9,158 nucleotides of DNA, taken from Erythrobacter sp. GTDB lineage: Bacteria; Pseudomonadota; Alphaproteobacteria; Sphingomonadales; Sphingomonadaceae. Position 1 is the stretch's first letter. Each line of letters starts with the position of its first letter. The DNA lies in the NCBI GenBank assembly GCA_013214365.1, contig JABSPI010000049.1, positions 1 through 9,158 on the forward strand, read 5' to 3'. The notes beneath the pieces were generated by a model. That model did not search any database. It was not told the origin of the DNA and saw only the letters and a list, made by a program, of their open reading frames with translations. The translations under genes and the position numbers were made by a program. Positions 1 to 9,020 of the stretch are shown here, piece after piece.

Positions 1-3000
1 GGTGAATGGCGCGGCGATGTGGCGCGCTATGGCGACACCTATTGGAAACGTTGGCGCGGGACATGGGCCTATACCCAGGGCGATTTTGCAATGCGCCATC
101 CCGATGGCTCGTTCTCGTTACACGGGCGCTCGGATGATGTGATCAATGTCTCGGGCCACCGGATCGGAACCGAGGAAATCGAAGGCGCGATCCTGCGCGA
201 CAAGGCGCTCGACCCCAATTCGCCGGTTGGCAATGTCATTGTGATCGGCGCGCCGCATTCGCAAAAGGGGGTGACCCCGATCGCATTCGTGACGCCTGTC
301 GAAGGGCGCCGCCTTACCCAGGATGACAAACGAAGGCTGACCGATCTGGTCCGCACCGAAAAGGGCGCGGTTGCCGTGCCCCAGGATTTCATCGAACTCA
401 GCCAGTTTCCCGAAACCCGTTCGGGCAAATATATGCGCCGCATGGTGCGCGCCATCGTCGAAGGCGGCGAAGTGGGCGACACCTCGACCCTGCGCAATCC
501 CGAAAGCCTTGATGAGCTGGCGCGCGCGGTCGAGGGGTGGACGCGGCGCCAATCGCTGTCCGATACGCAATCGCTGTTTGAACGCTATCGCTTCTTCACC
601 ATCCAATACAATCAGGTCAGCGCCGATCAGCGCGTCGCCACCGTCACGGTCAAAAACCCGCCGGTCAATGCGCTCAATGAACGCGCGCTCGACGAGCTGG
701 TGATCATTGCCGAACATCTGGCGCGCAAGGATGATGTGGCCGCGGTGGTGTTCACCGGGTCGGGCACGGCCAGCTTTGTCGCAGGCGCGGATATCCGCCA
801 AATGCTCGAAGAGGTGAACAGCGTCGAGGAAGCCAAAGCCTTGCCCGACAACGCCCAGCTTGCCTTCCGCACGATTGAGCAAATGGGCAAGCCGTGCATC
901 GCTGCGATCCAGGGTGTGGCTCTGGGGGGCGGGATGGAGTTTGCGCTCGCCTGCCATTACCGGATTGCCGAACCCAAAGCGCGCTTTGGCCAACCCGAAA
1001 TCAATCTGCGCTTGCTCCCCGGCTATGGCGGGACGCAGCGTCTGCCGCGGCTCTTGGCGAGCCGCACCGGCGCGACCGGTTTGCGCGACGCGCTGGATTT
1101 GATCCTTGGCGGGCGGGCGATCGATGCAGAGGCCGCACTGGCGATTGGCGCGATCGACGCCATGGCGCAAGGGTCCGGCAATGCCTTGGCACAGGCGCAT
1201 GAAATGGTGCGCGATTTTGTCGCAAACGGCGCGGCAAGCCCGCTTGGCCAAGCCTTTGCCGAGCGGCAGGCGCAAACCCGAAGCTGGGCCGAGCCGGGCG
1301 CTATCGACCTTGACGATGTGCTGCAGGACGCTTTCCTCCAACGGGTGCTCAAACAGCTCGAATGGGCCGGGCGCGACCGCGCGGGCGAACGCGCGCTCGA
1401 TGCGATCCGGACCGGCTGGAGCGAGGGGATGGAAGCCGGCCTTGCCTGCGAAGCGCAACGTTTCGCCGAGGCGATCATCGACCCCGATGGCGGCAAGACC
1501 GGCATTCAGCAATTCATGGACAAACAATCCCCGCCTCTGCCCGTGCGCCGCGACGGCGTGTGGGAAGATGACCAGCACGAAGCGGCCAAAGCGGCCTTGA
1601 TCGAAGCGGGTGATTTGTTGCCGATGGGGGCGGCATTTTATCCCGGCGTCACCGCGATCCCGCCCAAACAATTGGCCTTTGGGATTGCCCGCGATCCCGA
1701 CACCGGTGCGCCGCGATTTGGACCGCCCGAAAGCCATGAGCGCGAATTGGTGGTCAACACCCCCAAACCGCGCGCCAATGAGGCGCTGATTTACCTGCTC
1801 ACATCCGAGGTTAATTTCAACGATATCTGGGCGTTGACCGGGATACCGGTATCGCCCTTCGACAGCCATGACGAAGATGTCCAGATCACCGGATCGGGCG
1901 GGCTGGCCTTGATCGCGGCTTTGGGCAGCGAGTTGAAGGAAGAGGGCCGGCTTGCAGTGGGCGATCTGGTCTCGGTCTATTCAGGGACCAGCCAATTGCT
2001 CTCCCCCATGGCCGGCGATGATCCGATGTATGCCGGATTTTCGATCCAGGGTTACGAGACCAAAACCGGCAGCCACGCGCAATTCCTGACCGTTCAGGGG
2101 CCGCAATTGCACCGCCCTCCCGCTGACCTCACGCTGGAACAGGCGGGCGCTTACACGCTCAATCTGGGCACAGTGGCGCGGTGTTTGTTCACCACGCTCG
2201 AAATCCAGCCGGGCAAGACCGCCTTTGTCGAAGGATCGGCCACGGGCACCGGGCTTGATGCGCTCAAATCCTCGGTTCGCACCGGGCTTGCTGTGACCGG
2301 CCTTGTGTCGAGCGAAGAGCGCGCCCAATTCGTCGCATCGCAAGGCGCGGTGGGCGCGATCAACCGCAAGGATGCGGCTCTGGCTGATTGCTTCACCGCG
2401 GTGCCCGATGACCCGCAAGAGGCCCGGGCATGGGAGGAAAAGGGCGAGAAATTGCTCGACGCCTACCGCGCGATGAATGGCGGCAAATTGGCCGATTACG
2501 TGGTCAGCCATGCCGGCGAACGCGCCTTTGCGCGCAGTTTCCAATTGCTCGAAGAGGGGGGGCGTCTGGCCTTTTACGGGGCATCGTCGGGCTATCACTT
2601 CTCGTTCATGGGCAAAACCGGCAGCGCCAGCCCGCAAGACATGCTCGCCCGCGCCAATTTGCGCGGCGGGGAAAGCGTGCTGCTCTATTATGGGCCCGGA
2701 ACCCATGATCTGGCTGATGAGATGGGTCTGGAAATGATCGAGGCCGCGCGTCTGTTCAAAGCGCGCATGGTGATTGTCACCACCAGCGACGGGCAACGCG
2801 AATTCCTCCAATCCCTTGGGCTGGAAGACGCGGTTGAGGGGATTGTCAGCATTGAAGGGCTGCAACGCCGCAATGCCGATTTCGATTGGCCCGACACCAT
2901 GCCGCGCCTGCCCGATGCGCGCAGCGATATCGAAAACTTCAAGATCGGCGTGCGCGCCTATCAGCAGAACACGATGAAGCCATTTGGCACCGCGATCGGC

Positions 3001-3474
3001 AAATTGCTGCGTTCGCCCGGCAATCCGCGCGGCGTGCCCGATCTGGTGATTGAACGCGCCGGTCAGGACACGCTGGGCGTGTCGACATCCTTGGTCAAAC
3101 CGTTCGGTGGACGGGTGATCTATGCCGAGGAGATGAAAGGTCGGCGATACACATTCTATGCCCCGCAAGTGTGGACCCGCCAGCGGCGCATTTTCATGCC
3201 GAGCGCAGAAATCTTCGGGACGCATCTGTGCAATGCATATGAGGTGACAATGATGAACGAGATGGTCGCAGCCGGCCTGCTCGATGTCACCGATCCCACC
3301 ATGGTCGATTGGGAGGGCCTGCCCCGGGCGCACCAATCCATGTGGGACAACCGCCATTCGGGCGCGACCTATGTGGTCAATCACGCTCTGCCTGCACGCG
3401 GGCTGACCACGCGTGATGAGCTGCTCGAATATTGGGCCCATTCGGCCCCCAATACATCCGGAGAGAACACATGA
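1..3474 (+). CDS. pcs: Propionyl-CoA synthase, trifunctional, 5'-truncated by window edge
   Basis: Cytoplasmic fusion enzyme turning 3-hydroxypropionate, ATP, CoA and NADPH into propionyl-CoA via 3-hydroxypropionyl-CoA and acryloyl-CoA. The frame is open from base 1, so the gene begins outside the window; family members run about 1,800-1,900 residues, so roughly 700 N-terminal residues are missing. Residues counted from base 1: ~1-155 are the C-terminal part of an acyl-CoA synthetase, with core motif GRSDDVINVSGHRIG (~42-56) and the adenylating lysine in TRSGKYMRR (Lys143). About 200-520 is a crotonase/enoyl-CoA hydratase domain with AGAD and GGG oxyanion-hole segments and both expected glutamates (Glu313 in GGGMEFALA, Glu333 in FGQPEI). 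About 555-1157 is a medium-chain reductase of the crotonyl-CoA reductase type with nucleotide-binding EGSATGTG (~744-751). The three-domain order identifies the family. The stop overlaps the next gene by ATGA. No frameshift is seen. The GTG at 19 is internal, not the start. Confidence 0.95.
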   Translation, partial: GEWRGDVARYGDTYWKRWRGTWAYTQGDFAMRHPDGSFSLHGRSDDVINVSGHRIGTEEIEGAILRDKALDPNSPVGNVIVIGAPHSQKGVTPIAFVTPVEGRRLTQDDKRRLTDLVRTEKGAVAVPQDFIELSQFPETRSGKYMRRMVRAIVEGGEVGDTSTLRNPESLDELARAVEGWTRRQSLSDTQSLFERYRFFTIQYNQVSADQRVATVTVKNPPVNALNERALDELVIIAEHLARKDDVAAVVFTGSGTASFVAGADIRQMLEEVNSVEEAKALPDNAQLAFRTIEQMGKPCIAAIQGVALGGGMEFALACHYRIAEPKARFGQPEINLRLLPGYGGTQRLPRLLASRTGATGLRDALDLILGGRAIDAEAALAIGAIDAMAQGSGNALAQAHEMVRDFVANGAASPLGQAFAERQAQTRSWAEPGAIDLDDVLQDAFLQRVLKQLEWAGRDRAGERALDAIRTGWSEGMEAGLACEAQRFAEAIIDPDGGKTGIQQFMDKQSPPLPVRRDGVWEDDQHEAAKAALIEAGDLLPMGAAFYPGVTAIPPKQLAFGIARDPDTGAPRFGPPESHERELVVNTPKPRANEALIYLLTSEVNFNDIWALTGIPVSPFDSHDEDVQITGSGGLALIAALGSELKEEGRLAVGDLVSVYSGTSQLLSPMAGDDPMYAGFSIQGYETKTGSHAQFLTVQGPQLHRPPADLTLEQAGAYTLNLGTVARCLFTTLEIQPGKTAFVEGSATGTGLDALKSSVRTGLAVTGLVSSEERAQFVASQGAVGAINRKDAALADCFTAVPDDPQEARAWEEKGEKLLDAYRAMNGGKLADYVVSHAGERAFARSFQLLEEGGRLAFYGASSGYHFSFMGKTGSASPQDMLARANLRGGESVLLYYGPGTHDLADEMGLEMIEAARLFKARMVIVTTSDGQREFLQSLGLEDAVEGIVSIEGLQRRNADFDWPDTMPRLPDARSDIENFKIGVRAYQQNTMKPFGTAIGKLLRSPGNPRGVPDLVIERAGQDTLGVSTSLVKPFGGRVIYAEEMKGRRYTFYAPQVWTRQRRIFMPSAEIFGTHLCNAYEVTMMNEMVAAGLLDVTDPTMVDWEGLPRAHQSMWDNRHSGATYVVNHALPARGLTTRDELLEYWAHSAPNTSGENT
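3460..3465 (+). promoter_or_regulatory. Shine-Dalgarno site of malonyl-CoA reductase gene
   Basis: GGAGAG lies 5 bases before the ATG at 3471 and inside the last codons of the propionyl-CoA synthase gene. It fixes the start at 3471 rather than an in-frame TTG at 3432, which has no comparable site. With the 4-bp stop/start overlap (ATGA), it implies translational coupling of the two genes. Confidence 0.8.
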
Positions 3475-6400
3475 CCAAGACCGCTGCGAAGAGCGTCACC
3501 CGCCCCGACAAAGCCAAGGCCAAGCCTGGACGTCTGGAAGGCAAAGTGGCGTTGATCACGGGCGCGGCAGGCAATCTGGGCAGCGAAATTGCCCGTGCCT
3601 TCGCGCGCGAAGGGGCGTTTGTGGTGATGACCGGACGGACCCAATCGCGCATTGCCATGGCGCGCCAGAAATTGATCGATGAAACCGGCGTCGCCTCGCG
3701 CCGGGTCGACACCGCCGTGCTCGATGGCAGCGATCCCGATTCAATCCGCGCCGCAATGGCCAAATTGCGCTCCGAATATGGCCGGATCGACATCCTCATC
3801 AACAATGCAGGGTCCGCCGGCCCCAAACAGCCTTTGCACAATGTCCCCCTCTCGCAGACCGAAATGGAAGCCTGCGGCGAGAGCGAGACCGTGCGCGATG
3901 CGATGATGAATATTCTGGGCGTGAGCTGGAATATGGCGCGCATTGTGGCCCCGATGATGCCGGTTGGCAGCACGATGGTGAACATTTCGACGATCTTCTC
4001 GCACACGCGCTATTACGGGCGCACCGCCTATGTCGTGCCCAAAGCGGCGCTCAATTCGCTTTCGAGCCAGCTCGCCGCCGAGCTCGGCCCGCGCGGGATC
4101 CGGGTCAACAATGTCTTCCCCGGCCCGATTGAAAGCGACCGCATCCGCACAGTCTTTGCCGCGATGGACGAGGTCCAGAACCAGCCCAAGGACACCACCG
4201 CCAATTACTTCACCGGACGCATGGCATTGACCCGCCCGGAAGAGGGCAAAATCGATGGCAAGCCGCTGCCCAAGCCGGGCGATATCGCCAATACCTGCCT
4301 GTTTTTGGCGAGCGATGAATCGGCCGGGATCACCGGCGAGGAAATCGATGTCACGCACGGCCTGTCGGTCAATCGCGACAGCTCCTCGACCTATATGACC
4401 CGCCCCTCGATGCGCTCGCTCGATGGCGCGGGGCTCAATATCTTTATCGCCTCGGGCGAGAATTGGGACGAAGCGCTCGATGCGGCCTCTCCACTGGTCG
4501 GATCGGGGGCGCGGGTGCGGCTGGGTCTGGCGCGCAATGCCGACGTGGCGCAGGCGCGCGCGCGGCTAAAAGCGCAAGGTTTGGGCGATGAATTGACCGT
4601 CACCCGCTTCAACCGCACCGAACCGGGCGCAATGGAAAAAGCGTTGAAGGAATTTTCCGAAGAAGTGGATGGCGCGATCACCGGGGCAATTGTGCTGCCG
4701 GTCAAACCTTCGGGCCATTTCACCGGATCATTATTGGCCGCGGACGATGAAACCGTGACCAAGTTTATCGACACCGAATTGGTTGGCGCGATTGCGGTTG
4801 CGCGATCGATTGCGCGCCATTGGTATGGGCACGATGTGCTGCAATCGAAGCCGCGCTGTGTGTTTATGACCAATCCGGGCGATGCGCTGGGCAATTCCTT
4901 TGCCCAGGTTTTGAGCGCCGGCATCACCCAGCTCATTCGGATCTGGCGCGATGAGGAACGGGTTTACGAAGAAACCGGCGCGACCAATCATGCGGTGTGG
5001 TCAAACCAGATCGTGCGCCACACCAATGCCGAAAGCGAAAATGCCCGCTTTGCCGCAGGCCACGCGACCCGGGTCCTGTTCCGCGAACAACGCATCGCCG
5101 AAATCGATCTCAAACTGCCCGGCAATATCGCGGAGGAAACCGGCGCGCGCAAAGCCATGGTCGGCTTTGCCGAAAACATCACCGGCCTGCATTTGGGCAA
5201 GGTTGCCTTCATCACCGGCGGATCGGCCGGTATTGGCGGACAGGTTGCGCGCCTATTGGCATTGGCGGGCGCAAAAGTGATGATGGTCGCCCGGCGCGAA
5301 AGCGAGTTGATCGCGGCGCGCGACCGGATCGTTGGCGAATTGCAGGATATCGGCTTTGCCGGGGTTGAACGCCGGGTCAAATATATGGCCGATATCGACG
5401 TCAGCGATTTTGCCGCGCTCGACCGGGCGGTGGATGCAACGATCGAGGAATTTGGCCGGATCGATTACCTGATCAACAATGCCGGTGTCGCCGGTGCAGA
5501 AGAGATGGTGATCGATATGGAGCCCGATGCATGGCGCTTCACGCTCGATGCCAATCTGATCTCAAACTACCATTTGATGCAGCGCGTAGTGCCGCTGATG
5601 AAGGAACAGGGATCGGGCTATGTGCTCAATGTCTCATCCTATTTCGGGGGCGAGAAATTCCTCGCTGTGGCCTATCCCAACCGCGCCGATTATGGCCTTT
5701 CAAAAGCCGGGCAGCGGGCAATGGTGGAGAGCTTTTCCCCGTTCCTGGGCCCGCAGGTTCAATGCAATGCAATCGCGCCGGGACCGGTGGATGGCGACCG
5801 CTTATCAGGCACGGGCGGCAAGCCGGGCCTGTTCCAGCGCCGGGCCAAGCTGATCCTTGAGAACAAGCGTCTCAATGCGGTCTATTCCTCGGTCATTCGC
5901 GCCATCCGTTCAGGCGGCGATCCGGCGCATATCCTCACTCGCTTATCGCGCAATTCAACCAGCACAATCAGCCACGACGCCGATGCACCCGAAGAGCTGC
6001 GCGTGCTTGCTTTGGCGATTGCCAGCGAGGGCGATGGCCTGTGTTCATGGGATCAATACCTATTGACCCCCGAAATGGCCGAGCGGTTATTGGTGCGCTT
6101 GCAATTGGGCGGATTTGTTCTGGGCTCAAACGAATGGAGCGGGCACAAGGTCGGCGATCCGACCTGGCTCAAATTGACCCCGCCCGAAGACAAGCCGTTC
6201 CTGCCCGCCGCGCAGGTCGAGAAAGTCGCCACCGGCGTTGGCAAGGGCGTGATCTCGCAATTGCATCTTGGCGCCATGCCGACCGAAGCCGAAGTGGCGC
6301 AGGCGACCGTCTTCTTCCTCGCCGATCGCGCGGTCAGCGGCGAAACCTTTATGCCTTCGGGCGGATTGAGAGTCGAACGCTCCAACACCGAACGCGAAAT

Positions 6401-7154
6401 GTTCGGCAGCCCCAAGAAAGAGCGGATCGACAAGATGAAGGGCAAAACCGTCTGGATCATAGGCGATCATTTGTCCGATTATGTCGCCGCCACAATCGAG
6501 GAATTGGTCGATCACTGCGAAGTTGCCAAAGTGGTGATGATCGCCAAAAGCAAAGCGAGCGAGAAACAGGTTCGCGAATTGCTGCCGGCGGATTTGCGCA
6601 AGGATGCGCTGCAGGTCTTGATCGCGGGCGATGCAATCGAGCAGGCGATGGACGATGCGTTGGCCAAATGGGGCCGGCCCACAACCGTCTTGTCGATGCC
6701 GGGCGATGCCCTGCCCGACCATTTGTTCGAGGATGGCAATCCGTTGTCCACGGCCGATTTCTCGCAATTGGTCGAGGACAATATCACCCGCCATTACCGC
6801 ATCGCGCGCAAGGCATCATTGTATGATCAATGCCAAGTGGTGCTGGTCTCGCCCGACGTGCCCTTTGGCGCTGATGGGGCGGGCGTGGCGCTGGCCAATT
6901 TCGTCAAGACCAGCCTGCACGCTTTCACCGCGACGATTGCGACCGAGAACCAGCGTCTGGTCCATGACGTGCCGGTCAACCAGATCAACCTGACCCGGAC
7001 CGTGTCGAGCGAGGAACCGCGCGATGCCGACGAACATGCAGAGGAGCTCAAACGCTTCACCCGCGCGGTGTTGTTGGTGGGTGCGCCGCTGCCTGATGCG
7101 CAGGATTCGCGCTATCGTTCCAAAATCTATCGCGGCACTTCGATGACGGTGTAA
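3471..7154 (+). CDS. mcr: Bifunctional malonyl-CoA reductase (tandem SDR fusion)
   Basis: Cytoplasmic NADPH enzyme reducing malonyl-CoA to malonate semialdehyde and then to 3-hydroxypropionate. It has 1227 residues; the Chloroflexus aurantiacus enzyme has about 1220. A Lys/Pro-rich leader (1-20) precedes four Rossmann-like units. Unit 1 (~22-310) is a canonical short-chain dehydrogenase: TGAAGNLG at 30-37, NNAG at 111-114, Ser173, Tyr187 and Lys191 (YVVPK). Unit 2 (~320-545) has the fold pattern but no such motifs. Unit 3 (~575-970) is canonical: TGGSAGIG at 582-589, NNAG at 669-672, Ser722/723, Tyr741 and Lys745 (YGLSK), with an insertion at ~780-900. Unit 4 (~990-1227) is degenerate. In the Chloroflexus enzyme the N-terminal half reduces the semialdehyde and the C-terminal half malonyl-CoA; the same split is inferred here. 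The product is the substrate of the synthase encoded just upstream. All catalytic residues are present, so it should be active. Confidence 0.96.
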   Translation: MTKTAAKSVTRPDKAKAKPGRLEGKVALITGAAGNLGSEIARAFAREGAFVVMTGRTQSRIAMARQKLIDETGVASRRVDTAVLDGSDPDSIRAAMAKLRSEYGRIDILINNAGSAGPKQPLHNVPLSQTEMEACGESETVRDAMMNILGVSWNMARIVAPMMPVGSTMVNISTIFSHTRYYGRTAYVVPKAALNSLSSQLAAELGPRGIRVNNVFPGPIESDRIRTVFAAMDEVQNQPKDTTANYFTGRMALTRPEEGKIDGKPLPKPGDIANTCLFLASDESAGITGEEIDVTHGLSVNRDSSSTYMTRPSMRSLDGAGLNIFIASGENWDEALDAASPLVGSGARVRLGLARNADVAQARARLKAQGLGDELTVTRFNRTEPGAMEKALKEFSEEVDGAITGAIVLPVKPSGHFTGSLLAADDETVTKFIDTELVGAIAVARSIARHWYGHDVLQSKPRCVFMTNPGDALGNSFAQVLSAGITQLIRIWRDEERVYEETGATNHAVWSNQIVRHTNAESENARFAAGHATRVLFREQRIAEIDLKLPGNIAEETGARKAMVGFAENITGLHLGKVAFITGGSAGIGGQVARLLALAGAKVMMVARRESELIAARDRIVGELQDIGFAGVERRVKYMADIDVSDFAALDRAVDATIEEFGRIDYLINNAGVAGAEEMVIDMEPDAWRFTLDANLISNYHLMQRVVPLMKEQGSGYVLNVSSYFGGEKFLAVAYPNRADYGLSKAGQRAMVESFSPFLGPQVQCNAIAPGPVDGDRLSGTGGKPGLFQRRAKLILENKRLNAVYSSVIRAIRSGGDPAHILTRLSRNSTSTISHDADAPEELRVLALAIASEGDGLCSWDQYLLTPEMAERLLVRLQLGGFVLGSNEWSGHKVGDPTWLKLTPPEDKPFLPAAQVEKVATGVGKGVISQLHLGAMPTEAEVAQATVFFLADRAVSGETFMPSGGLRVERSNTEREMFGSPKKERIDKMKGKTVWIIGDHLSDYVAATIEELVDHCEVAKVVMIAKSKASEKQVRELLPADLRKDALQVLIAGDAIEQAMDDALAKWGRPTTVLSMPGDALPDHLFEDGNPLSTADFSQLVEDNITRHYRIARKASLYDQCQVVLVSPDVPFGADGAGVALANFVKTSLHAFTATIATENQRLVHDVPVNQINLTRTVSSEEPRDADEHAEELKRFTRAVLLVGAPLPDAQDSRYRSKIYRGTSMTV

Positions 7155-7226
7155 CCGCGACCAGGTGCGCACGTGCCCGTGTGCAATGGGGCGCCGCCGG
7201 GGGGCAAGAGGTCCGAGCGATCCTGG

Positions 7227-7270
7227 AAAAATCAACGCGCAGTGGGCGGTTAAAACCCACTGCGCGTTGA
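7227..7270 (-). terminator. Intrinsic terminator of the symporter gene, in the convergent gap
   Basis: Bases 7232-7246 and 7256-7270 form a perfect 15-bp inverted repeat around a 9-base loop. Read on the minus strand the stem is followed at once by TTTTT (the A-run at 7227-7231), a classical rho-independent terminator 63 bp after the symporter stop. Read on the plus strand the stem is followed by CTGTATAG, a poor U-tract, so termination of the malonyl-CoA reductase transcript here would be weaker or factor-dependent. In the rest of the 179-bp gap I see only GC-rich non-coding sequence. Confidence 0.85.
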
Positions 7271-7333
7271 CTGTATAGGGCCCGGATGGACCCTTCCCTC
7301 CCTTGCGCCGTCAGGCGGGATCACTCCATCACG

Positions 7334-8917
<1,584 letters not shown>

Positions 8918-8923
8918 GGCGTG

Positions 8924-8929
8924 TTTCCT
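8924..8929 (-). promoter_or_regulatory. Shine-Dalgarno site of symporter gene
   Basis: On the minus strand AGGAAA precedes the ATG (complement of 8915-8917) with six bases between, which supports this start. No separate promoter can be recognised between this site and the upstream hairpin. Confidence 0.65.
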
Positions 8930-8947
8930 GCCGCAAAACTTTCAAAG

Positions 8948-8983
8948 AAAAAAGCCCGGCCGATCAGACCGGCCGGGCTTTTT
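8948..8983 (-). terminator. Strong GC hairpin with flanking A/T tracts, between receptor and symporter genes
   Basis: Bases 8954-8962 and 8970-8978 are a perfect 9-bp GC-only stem around a 7-base loop, with an A-run at 8948-8953 on one side and TTTTT at 8979-8983 on the other. The hairpin therefore has terminator form on both strands. On the minus strand it follows the receptor stop by about 40 bp and precedes the symporter ATG by 30 bp. It is either the receptor terminator or a partial terminator inside a two-gene transcript. A plus-strand function is unlikely because no plus-strand gene ends here. Confidence 0.82.
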
Positions 8984-8991
8984 AGGGGTTC

Positions 8992-9012
8992 AGGAAGTGG
9001 AGTGAACTTCCT
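8992..9012. repeat. Inverted repeat just after the receptor stop codon
   Basis: AGGAAGT at 8992-8998 and ACTTCCT at 9006-9012 form a 7-bp stem with a 7-base loop, 8 bp beyond the receptor stop on the minus strand and just before the larger terminator-like hairpin. It has no U-tract of its own. It could protect a 3' end or be an operator-like site; chance is also possible at this length. Confidence 0.5.
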
Positions 9013-9020
9013 TGGGGGAG

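Noticed and set aside
1..60. Possibility that the first gene is a truncated or broken synthase
   Set aside because: The frame is open from base 1 and in phase with the adenylation-domain motifs that follow, so the missing part is due to the window edge.
118..3441. Two long antisense open frames opposite the propionyl-CoA synthase gene (minus strand, 118-1869 and 1981-3441)
   Set aside because: The translations lack recognisable domains and look like the complement of biased GC-rich codons. The plus-strand frame holds three well-conserved catalytic domains, so the antisense frames are shadows.
3432..3470. Upstream in-frame TTG start (3432) adding 13 residues to malonyl-CoA reductase
   Set aside because: The ATG at 3471 has GGAGAG at ideal spacing and gives the ATGA overlap; the TTG has no such site.
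6041..6826. 261-codon plus-strand frame inside the malonyl-CoA reductase gene
   Set aside because: It is rich in Arg/Gly/Ser with no recognisable domain and lies wholly within the conserved coding frame of the reductase.
7169..7176. GCACGTGC palindrome just after the malonyl-CoA reductase stop
   Set aside because: Eight bases in a GC-rich gap downstream of genes; no U-tract or neighbouring promoter, and too short to support an operator claim.
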